DNA of 64,000 nucleotides from Caulobacteraceae bacterium. Its GTDB lineage: Bacteria > Pseudomonadota > Alphaproteobacteria > Caulobacterales > Caulobacteraceae. Of the stretch, positions 17,496 through 26,480 are shown piece by piece. The DNA is taken from NCBI GenBank assembly GCA_019695035.1, contig JAIBAU010000005.1, positions 62,001-126,000 on the forward strand. Direction: 5' to 3'. Under the pieces are notes generated by a model. That model saw only the letters and a list, made by a program, of their open reading frames with translations. It ran no database searches and was not told where the DNA came from. Each line of letters begins with the position of its first letter. The first letter of the stretch is position 1. Both the position numbers and the translations under genes were made by a program.

Positions 17496-19502
17496 TCAGC
17501 CGCGACGGCCCAGTTTTCCCGCCTTGCCCATGGTCCACAGGTAGAGGCCGAGGGTCACGACGGCGAAGGCCAGGGCGCCCACGACCACGCCGGTGGGCGC
17601 GAAGCTGTCGGGCACCACGGACAGGGGCGTGCCATTGTTGGTGCCCACGATCAACCCGGCCAGGATCACGCCGAACAGGCTTTCGCCGACGATCATGCCC
17701 GAGGCCAGCAGCACGCCCAGCCGCTTGCGCGCCTCGGCGTCGGCGTGGCGGCCGGCCCACTTGTCGTACAGCCAGCCCAGCACGGCGCCCACAACCACGG
17801 CCGAGGTCGTGGCCATGGGCAGGTAGATGCCGATGCCGACCGCCAGCGGCGGCAGCCGGATGGCCTTCACCCGTCCAAGCAGTTCGTCCAGGGCGATCAC
17901 CACGACGCCGAGCCCGGCGCCGTATCCGATCAGGTCCCAGCGCAGGTCCCCGGTGATGACACCCTTGGCCAGGGACGAGATCAGGGTCGCCTGGGGCGCC
18001 GGCAGGGGCTCGACCCCGGCGATGGTGCTGACGGGTCCGCCGGCGAAGCCGTAGGCGGTGTTCAGCAGGTCCAGGATGGGCGGGATCACCGCCGCGCCGG
18101 CGAGCACGCCGATCATCAGGGCGAACTGCTGTCGCCAGGGGGTGGCCTCGACCAGCTGGCCGGTCTTCAGGTCCTGCAGATTGTCGTTGGAGATCGTGGC
18201 GATGGTGAACACCACCGCGGTCGCGAACAGGGCGAAGGCGACCACGGCCGGATCGGCCGGGATCCCGGCCGCCACCATCAGGCCGAGCAGCAGCAGGGAG
18301 GCGGTGATCACCGCGAGGATGCCGACGCCCGAGACCGGGCTGTTGGACGACCCGATCAGCCCGGCCATGTATCCGCACACGGCCGCCACCAGGAAGCCGA
18401 TGACCACGACGTAGAGCATCGCCCCGCCGACGAGCGCGGGCGCCCACTGCGCCAGCGAGGCGCCCTGGCCGGCGGTGGTGAAGTCCCAGAACAGCCAGGC
18501 GATCGGGACCAGGCAGGCGATCGAGATCAGGCCGACCAGTCCGATCGGAATGTCGCGCTCGACGATCGGCAGTTCCGAACCCTTGCCGGAGACGCGCTTG
18601 GACTGGGCCGCCAGGGCCGCCTTCAGGCCGCCCGCGATCGGTCCGGCCAGCTTGGTGAGTGTCCAGATCGCCGCCACGGCGATGGTGCCGGCGCCCATCA
18701 GGCGCACGTCGCTGCGCCAGAGGTTGTTGGCGACCTCCTCGGCGGGGCCCTGCAGGTTCTGCATGGCGGTCATCAGCGGCACCGCCCCGCCCCAGGCGAT
18801 GAGCAGGCCGAACAGCATGGCCAGCCCGACCGACAGACCCACCAGGTGGCCGGCGCCCAGAAGGGCCAGCGAGAGACCGCCGGCGACGCCGGTCGATCCG
18901 GCTCCGACGCGGAAGAACACCGCCGCCTCGGCGGCGAACACCCGCATCGCCGCGCCGACGGCGAAGGCCAGGGAGGCGACCGAACCGACGATCACCGTGA
19001 CCAGGCCGGCCTTGCCCTCGGCCGCGGCCTCGGCGCTGTCCGACTTCGACCCCGAGCCGACCTTGAGCACCTCGGCGGCGGCGACGCCTTCGGGGTAGGG
19101 GAGGGAGGAGCCGGTCACCAGCGCGCGGCGCAGCGGCACCGAGAAGGTGACGCCCAGCACCCCGCCCAGGGCGCAGATCAGGAACGACGTCCAGAACGGG
19201 AAACCGGTCCACCAGCCGATCATGATCAGTCCGGGCAGGACGAAGATGATCGAGGCGAGGGTCCCCGCCGCGGAGGCGACGGTCTGGACGATGTTGTTCT
19301 CCCAGATGGTGGAGTTCCTGAACAGGCGCAGGACCGCCATCGAGATCACCGCCGCCGGGATCGAGGTGGCGAAGGTCAGGCCGACGCGCAGGCCCAGGTA
19401 GACGTTCGCGGCGGTGAAGAAGAGGGTGATGACCGCGCCGAGGATCAGGCCCCGGATGGTCAGTTCGAGGCGGCCGGAGCCGGGTCTGGAAGAATCTGTC
19501 AC
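17496..19502 (-). CDS. OPT-family oligopeptide transporter
   Basis: A 668-residue inner-membrane protein with about 14-16 predicted hydrophobic helices. The opening LTIRGLILGAVITLFFTAANVYLGLRVG is diagnostic for the OPT family (prokaryotic type), which imports peptides or metal chelates by proton coupling. Later family features include GSSLPYPEGVAAAEVLKVG and the C-terminal NNGTPLSVV region. A GTG start (19502) follows from the family N-terminus. The substrate cannot be told from sequence. It stands alone, 77 bases from the upstream XRE gene. Confidence 0.92.
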   Translation of the reverse strand: MTDSSRPGSGRLELTIRGLILGAVITLFFTAANVYLGLRVGLTFATSIPAAVISMAVLRLFRNSTIWENNIVQTVASAAGTLASIIFVLPGLIMIGWWTGFPFWTSFLICALGGVLGVTFSVPLRRALVTGSSLPYPEGVAAAEVLKVGSGSKSDSAEAAAEGKAGLVTVIVGSVASLAFAVGAAMRVFAAEAAVFFRVGAGSTGVAGGLSLALLGAGHLVGLSVGLAMLFGLLIAWGGAVPLMTAMQNLQGPAEEVANNLWRSDVRLMGAGTIAVAAIWTLTKLAGPIAGGLKAALAAQSKRVSGKGSELPIVERDIPIGLVGLISIACLVPIAWLFWDFTTAGQGASLAQWAPALVGGAMLYVVVIGFLVAAVCGYMAGLIGSSNSPVSGVGILAVITASLLLLGLMVAAGIPADPAVVAFALFATAVVFTIATISNDNLQDLKTGQLVEATPWRQQFALMIGVLAGAAVIPPILDLLNTAYGFAGGPVSTIAGVEPLPAPQATLISSLAKGVITGDLRWDLIGYGAGLGVVVIALDELLGRVKAIRLPPLAVGIGIYLPMATTSAVVVGAVLGWLYDKWAGRHADAEARKRLGVLLASGMIVGESLFGVILAGLIVGTNNGTPLSVVPDSFAPTGVVVGALAFAVVTLGLYLWTMGKAGKLGRRG

Positions 19503-19579
19503 TGGAATGCCCGGCGTTGTTCGGGGTCACCTAACCCTACGGAAGCCTTCGGGGCAATCGCGCACAACCGGCGCGCGGT

Positions 19580-19828
19580 TCAGTCGCCGCCTTCGCCCAG
19601 ATCGTCCTCGAGGGCGTCGGGCGGGCCCGGCTCGAAGACCAGCAGGTCGCCGGGCTGGCAGTTCAGCTCCCGGCACAGGGCGTCGAGGGTCGAGAAGCGC
19701 ATGGCCCGCGCCTTGCCGGTCTTGAGGATCGACAGATTGGCCAGGGTCACGCCGACGCGGTCGGCGAGTTCGGTCAGCGACATGCGCCGGTCGAGCAGGA
19801 TGCGGTCGAGTTGGACGCGAATGGGCAT
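19580..19828 (-). CDS. Small XRE-family regulator (YozG-like)
   Basis: An 82-residue protein consisting of a single Cro/C1 helix-turn-helix: MPIRVQLDRIL, RRMSLTELADRVGVTLANLS, ILKTGKARAMRFSTLDALC, ELNCQPGDLL. This fits the YozG type, which is typically encoded next to a DUF2975 membrane protein, as here (nine bases from it). The two probably form a regulator/membrane-sensor pair; the acidic C-terminal tail is variable. Confidence 0.9.
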   Translation of the reverse strand: MPIRVQLDRILLDRRMSLTELADRVGVTLANLSILKTGKARAMRFSTLDALCRELNCQPGDLLVFEPGPPDALEDDLGEGGD

Positions 19829-19837
19829 GGGGCGATC

Positions 19838-20362
19838 CTAGATCGTCAGTTCCGCTTCGCGGCGCAGGCGCGCCCCTTCGCGGAAGACTTCGGCCAGCAC
19901 GAACACAACGAGCACCGAGAACCAGGTCGGCATGTCGACCCAGCCGCCCGGCGCGTTCAGTCCGGGAATGAGCAGCGCCAGGCCCTTGCGGATCAGCACA
20001 TTGCCCACCGCCAGGCCGGCCAGTCCCAGGCCGATCAGGCGCATGCGGTTGATGTTCGAGGGGTGGAACGGGTCGCCGGCGGTGAGGGTCGCGAAGACGC
20101 GCCTCAGCTGGCGAACGACGTAGAGGATCACGCCGCAATAGGCGGCGATCGACGCCAAGCCTCCGGCCAGCAGCGGCTTGGTGAAATGGATTTCCCGGGC
20201 GGCGCCGTCGATGGTCGCCACCATCTTCTGGTCGACGGGAAGGAGCAGAGCGGAGATCGCGGCCACGGCCAGCGCGCCGATGATGCCCCACAGCGCGACG
20301 TAGACCACGTCCAGCGCGATTTTCAGGAGGCTCGATACAGAGCCTGGGCCCATCGCCCGCAT
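19838..20362 (-). CDS. DUF2975 membrane protein
   Basis: A 174-residue protein with four predicted transmembrane helices (about residues 10-38, 60-82, 108-130, 143-165). The signature GDPFHPSNINRMRLIGLGL marks the DUF2975 family. The gene directly precedes the YozG-like regulator in the same transcript. DUF2975 proteins are thought to modulate the partner regulator, but this is unproven. An alternative ATG three codons downstream is possible. Confidence 0.88.
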   Translation of the reverse strand: MRAMGPGSVSSLLKIALDVVYVALWGIIGALAVAAISALLLPVDQKMVATIDGAAREIHFTKPLLAGGLASIAAYCGVILYVVRQLRRVFATLTAGDPFHPSNINRMRLIGLGLAGLAVGNVLIRKGLALLIPGLNAPGGWVDMPTWFSVLVVFVLAEVFREGARLRREAELTI

Positions 20363-20564
20363 CCGTTGGTCTCCTCGACCCCTTCGTCGCTTGCTCCAGG
20401 GTTCGAGCCGTGGATGCCTTTTCTTCTTGGGTCCCCTGCCATCGGGCCGGGGGACCGGTTTCTGTCGTCAGTCGTCTGGTTCGTCAATCACACCGGCGCT
20501 TGGTTCGCCGTCCGTGGGCCTTACGCTCCACGAGACGGCGAACTCTCGGCCAGTCGGACCCGCA
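20363..20564. other. Intergenic region, no gene seen
   Basis: About 200 bases between the small membrane protein gene and the DUF2975 gene. No open frame with protein-like composition, tRNA or strong terminator was found. It probably carries the DUF2975 promoter. Confidence 0.4.
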
Positions 20565-20681
20565 TCAGATGGCGCGGACCAGGATGGCGACCAGGGCCAG
20601 CGGGAGGCCGGCGAGCAGGACGGCGTTGATGACCGTCATACCGGCCTTTTCCATCCACTGAGAGGTGCTCATCGATTGCAT
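20565..20681 (-). CDS. Small membrane protein of 38 residues
   Basis: A short gene starting at ATG 20681 with a well-placed GGAG eight bases upstream and a TGA at 20565. The protein begins MQSMSTSQWMEK, then has one continuous hydrophobic helix of about 22 residues (VINAVLLAGLPLALVAILV) and ends with RAI. Codon third positions are GC-rich throughout. A short polar head plus one transmembrane helix resembles small accessory subunits of membrane complexes. No family is recognised. Confidence 0.7.
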   Translation of the reverse strand: MQSMSTSQWMEKAGMTVINAVLLAGLPLALVAILVRAI

Positions 20682-21123
20682 GTCTAAGTCTCCGTTTCTT
20701 CAGTCCTGAGGGCCGAGGCCCAGTTGTGCGCTGCAACATTAACTCGCGGTCATATTTCGCGGTTGCGAACGGTGCAGCTCCGTTCTTGCTGATTATCAAT
20801 ACGAGATTGCCGAAACTCGATCAAGCGACTTTATCGAAAAACGATATTAAACTTTCGCAATGCATTAAAGCCGCGTAATTCGCCTCCGGAGTCCCTTGGC
20901 TTTCCCGGGGTTGCGGGGCGACGCCTTCCGGAACGGGGCGTGAGATAGGCGCCCGATCAGCCCGATGAAGGTCGCCCCGGATCACCTTTCATTACGGAAA
21001 CGCAATCCTGGTAACGGGTTTTTCGCGAGCGCGCGCCCGCCTCCGGCGCCGCCTTGCGCCCCGCTGGCCGGGCCGGGCGCGCCCGCGCTTGCGAACGCCG
21101 GCCGATTGCCCCATTCGTCCGCC
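20682..21123. other. AT-richer intergenic region with possible structured RNA
   Basis: A 440-base gap upstream of rdgB. The stretch 20740-20880 is clearly AT-richer than its surroundings and probably holds divergent promoters. Further on, an eight-base-pair pairing (20915-20922 with 20971-20978) encloses a smaller GGGCG/CGCCC hairpin and could be a structured leader or small RNA. No convincing open frame was found. Confidence 0.35.
20786..20799 (-). promoter_or_regulatory. FNR/FixK-like box
   Basis: TTGCT-GATT-ATCAA matches nine of ten conserved positions of the FNR/FixK consensus TTGAT-N4-ATCAA. It lies about 105 bases upstream of the 38-residue membrane protein gene on the minus strand. 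Spacing to a good promoter -10 is not ideal, so this is a weak call. Confidence 0.3.
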
Positions 21124-21726
21124 ATGGCTCTCTCCCTGCCCGCCGGAACGCGCCTCGTCGCCGCCACCCACAACCCGGGCAAGGCCAGGGAAATCGCTGT
21201 CCTGCTGGAGGACCGCTTCCAGGTGGTGTCCGCCGGCGAGCTGGGACTGCCCGAGCCGGCCGAGACGGAATCGACCTTCACCGGCAACGCCCTGCTGAAA
21301 GCCCGCGCGGCCGCCGACCGATCCCGATTGCCGGCGCTGGCCGACGACTCCGGCCTTTCGGTGCGGGGACTGGACGGGGCCCCCGGCATCTATTCGGCCC
21401 GCTGGGCGGGACCGGACAAGGACTTCGGCCTGGCCATGCGCAAGGTGGAGGAGCGGCTTCACGAGATCGGTTCGGACGATCGCTTCGCCTGGTTCACCTG
21501 CGCCCTGGCGCTGGCCTGGCCCGACGGCCCGGCCGTGGTGGTCGAGGGCCGCATCGAGGGCGAACTCACCTTTCCGCCGCGCGGCGACCGGGGCTTCGGC
21601 TACGATCCCATCTTCCTGCCTGAGGGGGGCCGCCAGACCTTCGGCGAGCTGGAACCGGCTGTGAAGGACGCCATGAGCCACCGCGCCCGCGCCTTCGCCC
21701 AGCTCAAGGCGGCCCTGTTTGACTGA
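21124..21726 (+). CDS. rdgB: dITP/XTP pyrophosphatase
   Basis: A 200-residue house-cleaning enzyme (HAM1/RdgB family) that hydrolyses non-canonical purine nucleotides such as dITP and XTP. Motifs: [10 protein letters not shown] near the N-terminus, the TGNALLKA segment, ADDSGLSV and RGFGYDPIF with the catalytic Asp. The ATG at 21124 matches the family N-terminus; the frame extends upstream as low-complexity sequence. Overlaps the hemW start by eight bases. The rdgB-hemW-rsmI order is conserved in Caulobacterales. Confidence 0.96.
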   Translation: MALSLPAGTRLVAATHNPGKAREIAVLLEDRFQVVSAGELGLPEPAETESTFTGNALLKARAAADRSRLPALADDSGLSVRGLDGAPGIYSARWAGPDKDFGLAMRKVEERLHEIGSDDRFAWFTCALALAWPDGPAVVVEGRIEGELTFPPRGDRGFGYDPIFLPEGGRQTFGELEPAVKDAMSHRARAFAQLKAALFD

Positions 21727-22870
21727 GGCGCCGCCCGTCGCGGTCTATGTCCACTGGCCCTACTGCAGCCGCATCTGCCCCTACTGCGACTTCAACGTGG
21801 TGCGCGACCGCGGCCGGGCGGCCGAACAGGCCGCGCTGGCGGCCGCGATTCTCGTCGACCTCGAGACCCAGGCCCGGCGACTCGGCCCTCGCCGGCTGGT
21901 CTCGGTGTTCTTCGGGGGCGGCACGCCCTCGCTCCTCGACCCCGAGGCCCTCGGGCGGATCGTCGAACGCGCCCGCACCCTTTTTCCCGGGAACGGACCC
22001 GCCGAGGTCACCCTCGAGGCCAATCCGACCGACGCGGAGGCCGCCCGGTTCCGCGCCTTCGCCGATGCGGGGGTGCAGCGGCTGTCGCTGGGCGTGCAAT
22101 CGCTTGAGGACTCGGCCCTGGCATTCCTGGGCCGCAATCATTCCGCCGCCGAGGCCCGGCGCGCCGCCGAAACCGCCCGGGCCGTTTTCCCGCGGCTGTC
22201 CCTCGACTTGATCTACGCGCGGCCGGAGCAGACGGCGCGCGCGTGGCGCGACGAGCTGGCCGAAGCCCTGGCGCTCGGGCCCGAGCATGTCTCGCCCTAT
22301 CAGCTGACCATCGAGCCGGGCACGGCCTTCGGACGCGCCGTCGAGCGCGGCCGCTGGCGCCCGCCCGACGGGGATCTGGGGGCCGACCTCTGGGACGTCA
22401 CCCAGGCCGTGCTCGAGGCGGCCGGGTTCGACGCCTACGAGGTCTCCAACCACGCGCGCGGTGACGCCGCCCGCTCGCGGCACAACCTCGCCATCTGGCG
22501 CGGCGCAGAATACGTCGGCGTCGGACCGGGGGCCCATGGGCGCCTCGACCTCGCGGCCGGAAGACTCGCCACCCGCGCCGCGCGCGCCATCGGCGACTAC
22601 CTGGACCGCGTTCGCGAAGCCGGGGTGGGATGGGACGAGGTCGAGGCGCTGGACTCAAGCGCCGCGGCCGAGGAGCGCCTGCTGCTGGGCCTGCGCATCC
22701 GCGAGGGCGTTCCCCTGGCGCAGGTCAAGGCGCTGGGGCTGGGCCCGGACTCGCCGCGGGCGGCGGTGCTGGTCGAGCAAGGGTTGATCGACATTGACGC
22801 CGAACGGATCCGCACCACCGAGGCAGGCCGACTGGTCCTCGACCGCGTGCTGGCCGAGCTGATCGCTTGA
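21719..22870 (+). CDS. hemW: Radical SAM heme chaperone HemW
   Basis: A 383-residue radical-SAM protein with the CxxxCxxC cluster motif at Cys16, Cys20 and Cys23 ([11 protein letters not shown]), followed by [10 protein letters not shown] and the HemW-type [10 protein letters not shown]. HemW binds haem and delivers it to respiratory enzymes; it is often misnamed oxygen-independent coproporphyrinogen oxidase (HemN), whose extra N-terminal features are absent. The TTG start overlaps the rdgB stop, so it is coupled to rdgB. Confidence 0.94.
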   Translation: MTEAPPVAVYVHWPYCSRICPYCDFNVVRDRGRAAEQAALAAAILVDLETQARRLGPRRLVSVFFGGGTPSLLDPEALGRIVERARTLFPGNGPAEVTLEANPTDAEAARFRAFADAGVQRLSLGVQSLEDSALAFLGRNHSAAEARRAAETARAVFPRLSLDLIYARPEQTARAWRDELAEALALGPEHVSPYQLTIEPGTAFGRAVERGRWRPPDGDLGADLWDVTQAVLEAAGFDAYEVSNHARGDAARSRHNLAIWRGAEYVGVGPGAHGRLDLAAGRLATRAARAIGDYLDRVREAGVGWDEVEALDSSAAAEERLLLGLRIREGVPLAQVKALGLGPDSPRAAVLVEQGLIDIDAERIRTTEAGRLVLDRVLAELIA

Positions 22871-22901
22871 AGCCGACGCCCTTCCCGACTCATATGCCGC
22901 G

Positions 22902-23750
22902 ATGATCGCCCCGCCCGCCAAACCGGTGACGCCCGGCCTGTACCTGGTGGCCACGCCCATCGGGAACCTGCGCGACATCACCCTGCGCGCGCTGGACGTG
23001 CTGGCCGCCGCGGACATGGTGCTGGCCGAGGACACCCGGGTGAGCGCGCGGCTGCTGGCCGCCTACGGCCTGAAGAAGAAGCTGGTCCGCTATGACGACC
23101 ATATCGGCGAGAGCGTGCGGCCCAAGGTGCTGGCCGCCCTGCTGGCCGGACAGGTGGTGGCCCAGGTTTCCGACGCCGGCACGCCCCTGGTTTCGGACCC
23201 CGGCTACAAGCTGGCCCTGGACGCCATCGCCGCCGGCCTGCCGGTGCACCCCGTTCCCGGGCCGTCCAGCGCCCTCGCCGCCCTGACGCTGGCCGGCCTG
23301 CCGTCCGACCGCTTCCTGTTCGCGGGCTTCACGCCCCACAAGGCCGCCGGTCGCCGCACCCTGTTCGAGGAGCTGCGCGCGGTGCGCGCCACGCTCATCT
23401 TTTTCGAGACCGGGCCCCGCCTGCGCGCCAGCCTGACCGACATGGCCGGGGTCTTCGGAGCGCGCCCGGCCGCCGTCGCCCGGGAGCTGACCAAGCTCTA
23501 CGAGGAATGCATTCGGGGTCCTCTGCCGGACCTCGCCGCGGACTCCAGGCTGGAGGCCCCGAAGGGTGAGATCGTGGTGCTGGTCGGGCCGGGCCAGGAA
23601 GCAGCCGCCACCGAAGCCGACGCCGAGACCGCCCTGGCCGAGGCCCTGACCCGCATGGGCCCGGCGGACGCCGCCTCGGAGGTGGCCCGTTCGCTGGGCC
23701 TCAATCGAAAGGCGCTGTATCGCCGCGCCCTGGACCTGCAGGGGCGCTAG
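22902..23750 (+). CDS. rsmI: 16S rRNA (cytidine-1402-2'-O) methyltransferase
   Basis: A 282-residue SAM-dependent tetrapyrrole-methylase-fold enzyme that 2'-O-methylates C1402 of 16S rRNA. Motifs: LVATPIGNLRDITLRA (residues about 17-33), AEDTR, VSDAGTPLVSDPGYKL and VPGPSS. The C-terminal part ends with a normal RsmI tail (SLGLNRKALYRRAL). The stop is immediately followed by the GTG of yraN, with no spacer. Confidence 0.96.
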   Translation: MIAPPAKPVTPGLYLVATPIGNLRDITLRALDVLAAADMVLAEDTRVSARLLAAYGLKKKLVRYDDHIGESVRPKVLAALLAGQVVAQVSDAGTPLVSDPGYKLALDAIAAGLPVHPVPGPSSALAALTLAGLPSDRFLFAGFTPHKAAGRRTLFEELRAVRATLIFFETGPRLRASLTDMAGVFGARPAAVARELTKLYEECIRGPLPDLAADSRLEAPKGEIVVLVGPGQEAAATEADAETALAEALTRMGPADAASEVARSLGLNRKALYRRALDLQGR

Positions 23751-24143
23751 GTGACGCCGCCCCGACGCACCCGCCGGGAGAGCGGCTCGCGGGGCCGCCG
23801 GGAGGGCCGCTTCGCCGAAGCCGTGGCGGCGGTCTGGCTGATGCTCAAGGGCTACCAGATCCTGGGTTTTCGCCTGAAGACCCCTCAGGGCGAGATCGAC
23901 CTGCTGGCGCGCAAGGGACGAACCCTGGCCGTCGTGGAGGTCAAGCGGCGCGCCACGGTCGACCTGGCCTTGGCCTCGATCCAGTCCGCCCAGCGCGAAC
24001 GCCTGTTGCGCGCCGGCCGAACCCTGGCGGCGCGGCGGGCCCCGCTGCGACAATTGGCTTTGAGGCTCGATCTGATCGCACTGGCGCCCGGCCGACTTCC
24101 ACGGCATGTTCCCAACATCTTCAACGACCTGGGTCACGGTTAG
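23751..24143 (+). CDS. yraN: YraN / UPF0102 endonuclease-like protein
   Basis: A 130-residue member of the UPF0102 (YraN) family with a predicted Holliday-junction-resolvase/nuclease fold. It shows G-x-x-x-E-x-x-A (EGRFAEAVAAVWL), the metal-site motif GEIDLLARKG, and VVEVKRR. These match the conserved E, D and E-x-K of the fold. The GTG start directly follows the rsmI stop, as in other proteobacteria, where rsmI and yraN are neighbours. Confidence 0.93.
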   Translation: MTPPRRTRRESGSRGRREGRFAEAVAAVWLMLKGYQILGFRLKTPQGEIDLLARKGRTLAVVEVKRRATVDLALASIQSAQRERLLRAGRTLAARRAPLRQLALRLDLIALAPGRLPRHVPNIFNDLGHG

Positions 24144-24178
24144 GCTTGCAGACCGTCCCGGGCCACGCGGACGGGGCC

Positions 24179-24994
24179 ATGACCCGCGAGGAAGCGGAAG
24201 CCGTACTGACCAGCGCCGGCGAGGCCGCCGACGCCGATTTTCCGTTGCTCGAGGCCGCCATCGCCTGCGCCATCCACGACCTGCCTTTCCGGGATCCCGA
24301 GCCGGTTCGCGCCGTGGCCAACAACGCCGCCGAGCGGCTGGCCCAGCGGATGCTGCGCGAGAGCCCTGACGAAGCGCTCGCCGAAACCCTTTCGGGCGAG
24401 ATGCGCCTGACCGGAGACCTGCTGACCTACGACGATCCGGCCAACACCGACGTCATCGACGTGGCGGAACGCCGCCGCGGCCTCTCCGCCACCCTTGGCG
24501 TCTATTACCTGCACGCGGCGCGCAAGTGCGGCCTGCGGGCCGACGGGGTGGATTTCCCGGGCCACTTCCTGCTCAGGGTCGAGACCGAAGAGGGGCCCGT
24601 CGCGCTCGACCCCTTCAGCCAGGGGCGACTGGTGCTGCCCTCCGAGCTCACCCGCCGGGCGCTGCGCACCGGCCTGACGCCCGACGTGGCCGACCGGCTG
24701 GACGTCCTCATGAGCCCGGTCTCAGACCGGGAGATGCTCATCCGACTGCAGAACATGATCTTCGCCCGGGCGCTGGCCTACGCCGACTACGAAGCCGCGG
24801 AGCGCTCGGCCTTGCGCCGGGCCCTGCTCGACCCCCGGGACCACCGCCCCTGGCTGGACGTCGCCGCGGCGCGCGAAAAGCAGGGCGCCCTCACCGGCGC
24901 GCTCGAGGCCTTGGGCCGGGCGCACCGTCTCGACGGCGGCGTGGCCCAGGCCGCCCAGGCCGCTCGCGAACGGGTCCGGCTGCGGCTCAACTGA
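24179..24994 (+). CDS. SirB1-family transglutaminase-like/TPR protein
   Basis: A protein of about 271 residues with the SirB1 (transglutaminase-like superfamily) fold. The pattern includes YDDPANTDVIDVAERRRGL, TLGVYYLHAARKCGLRADGVDFPGHFLLRV and a C-terminal tetratricopeptide-like segment (AYADYEAAERSALRRALLD...). The catalytic Cys of true transglutaminases is not obvious, so it may be non-catalytic. A TTG at 24146 would add 11 residues; I favour the ATG at 24179. Conserved after yraN in this group. Confidence 0.85.
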   Translation: MTREEAEAVLTSAGEAADADFPLLEAAIACAIHDLPFRDPEPVRAVANNAAERLAQRMLRESPDEALAETLSGEMRLTGDLLTYDDPANTDVIDVAERRRGLSATLGVYYLHAARKCGLRADGVDFPGHFLLRVETEEGPVALDPFSQGRLVLPSELTRRALRTGLTPDVADRLDVLMSPVSDREMLIRLQNMIFARALAYADYEAAERSALRRALLDPRDHRPWLDVAAAREKQGALTGALEALGRAHRLDGGVAQAAQAARERVRLRLN

Positions 24995-25293
24995 GATCCT
25001 CTCGGGGTCCTCGCGAGATCTCGGAAATCCAGTTGGCGATAGTCTCGGTCCGGATCTGGCCGCCGGGCCAGGGGATGGAAGGCTCGAACCACCGTTCCGG
25101 CCGCGATCGCGGTGGCGGTACAGGACGTCGCGGCCGCCGCCTCGCGTTTCGCTTCGGTCAACCCCTGGTCCAGCCAGACGCGGAATCCCGGATTGTCCGG
25201 ATCCACGGGTCCCGGGTGGTCTGCCTCCAGAACGTCATGGATCGCGTCCAGGTCGCGAAGCGCCAGGACGGCCCGTCGAATCGCTACCCTCAT
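24987..25293 (-). pseudogene. Possible small gene disrupted by a one-base frameshift
   Basis: From ATG 25293 the minus strand reads sensible protein for about 70 codons (MRVAIRRAVLALRDLDAIHD..., Ala-rich middle). In the +1 frame it then continues as WFEPSIPWPGGQIRTETI..., ending in REDLS at a stop at 24987 with high third-position GC. The length is not a multiple of three, so the two halves need one frameshift. Without it, the first frame runs on antisense into the SirB1 gene. Either a sequencing error or true decay. The product is unrecognised. Confidence 0.35.
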
Positions 25294-25535
25294 GACCCGA
25301 ATTCCCCCCTGATCGACCGTCCCGACGACCATGCGGACGCGGGAAGGCCCGCCGAGCCTAGGGCTGCGTCCGTGAGGAAAACGCCCGAATTCGGGGGCCA
25401 TCACGATCCAGGCGCCCATCCGGCCGCGGTTTCGATACCCGCTGACCCCTCGTCTGCGGCGGAGTTTCTCTCGCCGTCCCTTCCCCCCGCCCGCGTCTGG
25501 CTTATGTTCGCGGCGAACAGAGCGAGGCGTCGGCC
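25294..25535. other. Intergenic region upstream of gshB
   Basis: About 240 bases with no convincing gene. It should carry the gshB promoter near 25490-25515. No terminator, repeat or RNA gene was recognised. Confidence 0.35.
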
Positions 25536-26480
25536 ATGAGCCTGAGAGTCGCGGTCCAGATGGACCCGATCCAGTCCGTCAACATCGAGTCGGACACCAC
25601 CTTCATGCTGGCGCTGGAGGCGCAGGCGCGCGGCCACCGGCTGTGGGTGCACCAGCCCGGGCAGCTGGCGCTGGAGAGCGGCCGCGTCACCGCCCGTGCG
25701 CGACCCATGACCCTGCGCGCCCAGAAGGGGAGCCATGTCGATCTCGGCGATCCGGTCGTGCTGGACCTGGGCGCGGACGTGGACGTGGTGCTGCTGCGCC
25801 AGGACCCGCCCTTCGACATGGCCTACATCACCACCACCTTCATGCTGGAGCTGATCCACCCGAAGACCCTGGTGGTGAACGACCCGGCCGAGGTGCGCTC
25901 GGCTCCGGAAAAGCTGTTCGCCCAGCACTTCCCGGACCTGCAGCCGCCCACCATGATCAGCGCCGACGTCGAGGCCATGGTCGACTTCCACCGCCGGCAC
26001 GGCGAGGTGGTGGTCAAGCCGCTGCACGGCGCCGCAGGCTCGGGCGTGGTCAAGCTGGGCAAGGACGATCCGAACCTGGGCGCGCTGCTCGACCTGCACT
26101 TCTCGATCCAGCGCGACCCTGTGGTCATCCAGGCCTTCGTCCCGGCTGTGGTGAAGGGCGACAAGCGCATCATCGTGGTCGACGGGGAAGCGGTCGGGGC
26201 CATCAACCGTGTTCCGGCCAAAGGCCAGATCCGCTCCAACCTGGCGGTCGGCGGGGCCGCCCAGCCGGTCGAGCTGACGGACCGCGACCGCGAGATCGTC
26301 GCCGCCGTCGGGCCGGAGCTGAGGAAGCGCGGCCTGCTTTTCGTCGGGCTGGACGTCATCGGCGGCTATCTTACCGAGATCAACGTCACCTCACCGACCG
26401 GGGCCCAGCAGCTCAAACGCTTCGGCGGGGGCGACGCGGCGGCGGCGCTGTGGGACGTGATCGAGGCGAGGCGCCGCTAG
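25536..26480 (+). CDS. gshB: Glutathione synthetase
   Basis: A 314-residue ATP-grasp enzyme joining gamma-glutamylcysteine and glycine to make glutathione. N-terminal residues ([21 protein letters not shown]) are typical of prokaryotic GshB; later [13 protein letters not shown] is the ATP-grasp phosphate loop, with [17 protein letters not shown] and EINVTSPTG at the metal site. Normal length. The stop shares CTAG with the convergent solA-like gene. Confidence 0.97.
   Translation: MSLRVAVQMDPIQSVNIESDTTFMLALEAQARGHRLWVHQPGQLALESGRVTARARPMTLRAQKGSHVDLGDPVVLDLGADVDVVLLRQDPPFDMAYITTTFMLELIHPKTLVVNDPAEVRSAPEKLFAQHFPDLQPPTMISADVEAMVDFHRRHGEVVVKPLHGAAGSGVVKLGKDDPNLGALLDLHFSIQRDPVVIQAFVPAVVKGDKRIIVVDGEAVGAINRVPAKGQIRSNLAVGGAAQPVELTDRDREIVAAVGPELRKRGLLFVGLDVIGGYLTEINVTSPTGAQQLKRFGGGDAAAALWDVIEARRR

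Noticed and set aside
17745-19841. A long plus-strand frame opposite the OPT transporter
   Set aside because: The minus strand encodes a transmembrane transporter with OPT motifs. The plus frame is composed of Gln, Arg, Asp and Gly repeats typical of a shadow frame.
24787-25419. The full 210-codon minus frame running from 25419 into the SirB1 gene
   Set aside because: Its last 65 codons are antisense to SirB1 and have low-complexity Arg/Ser composition. Only the part 24987-25293 is kept as a possible disrupted gene.
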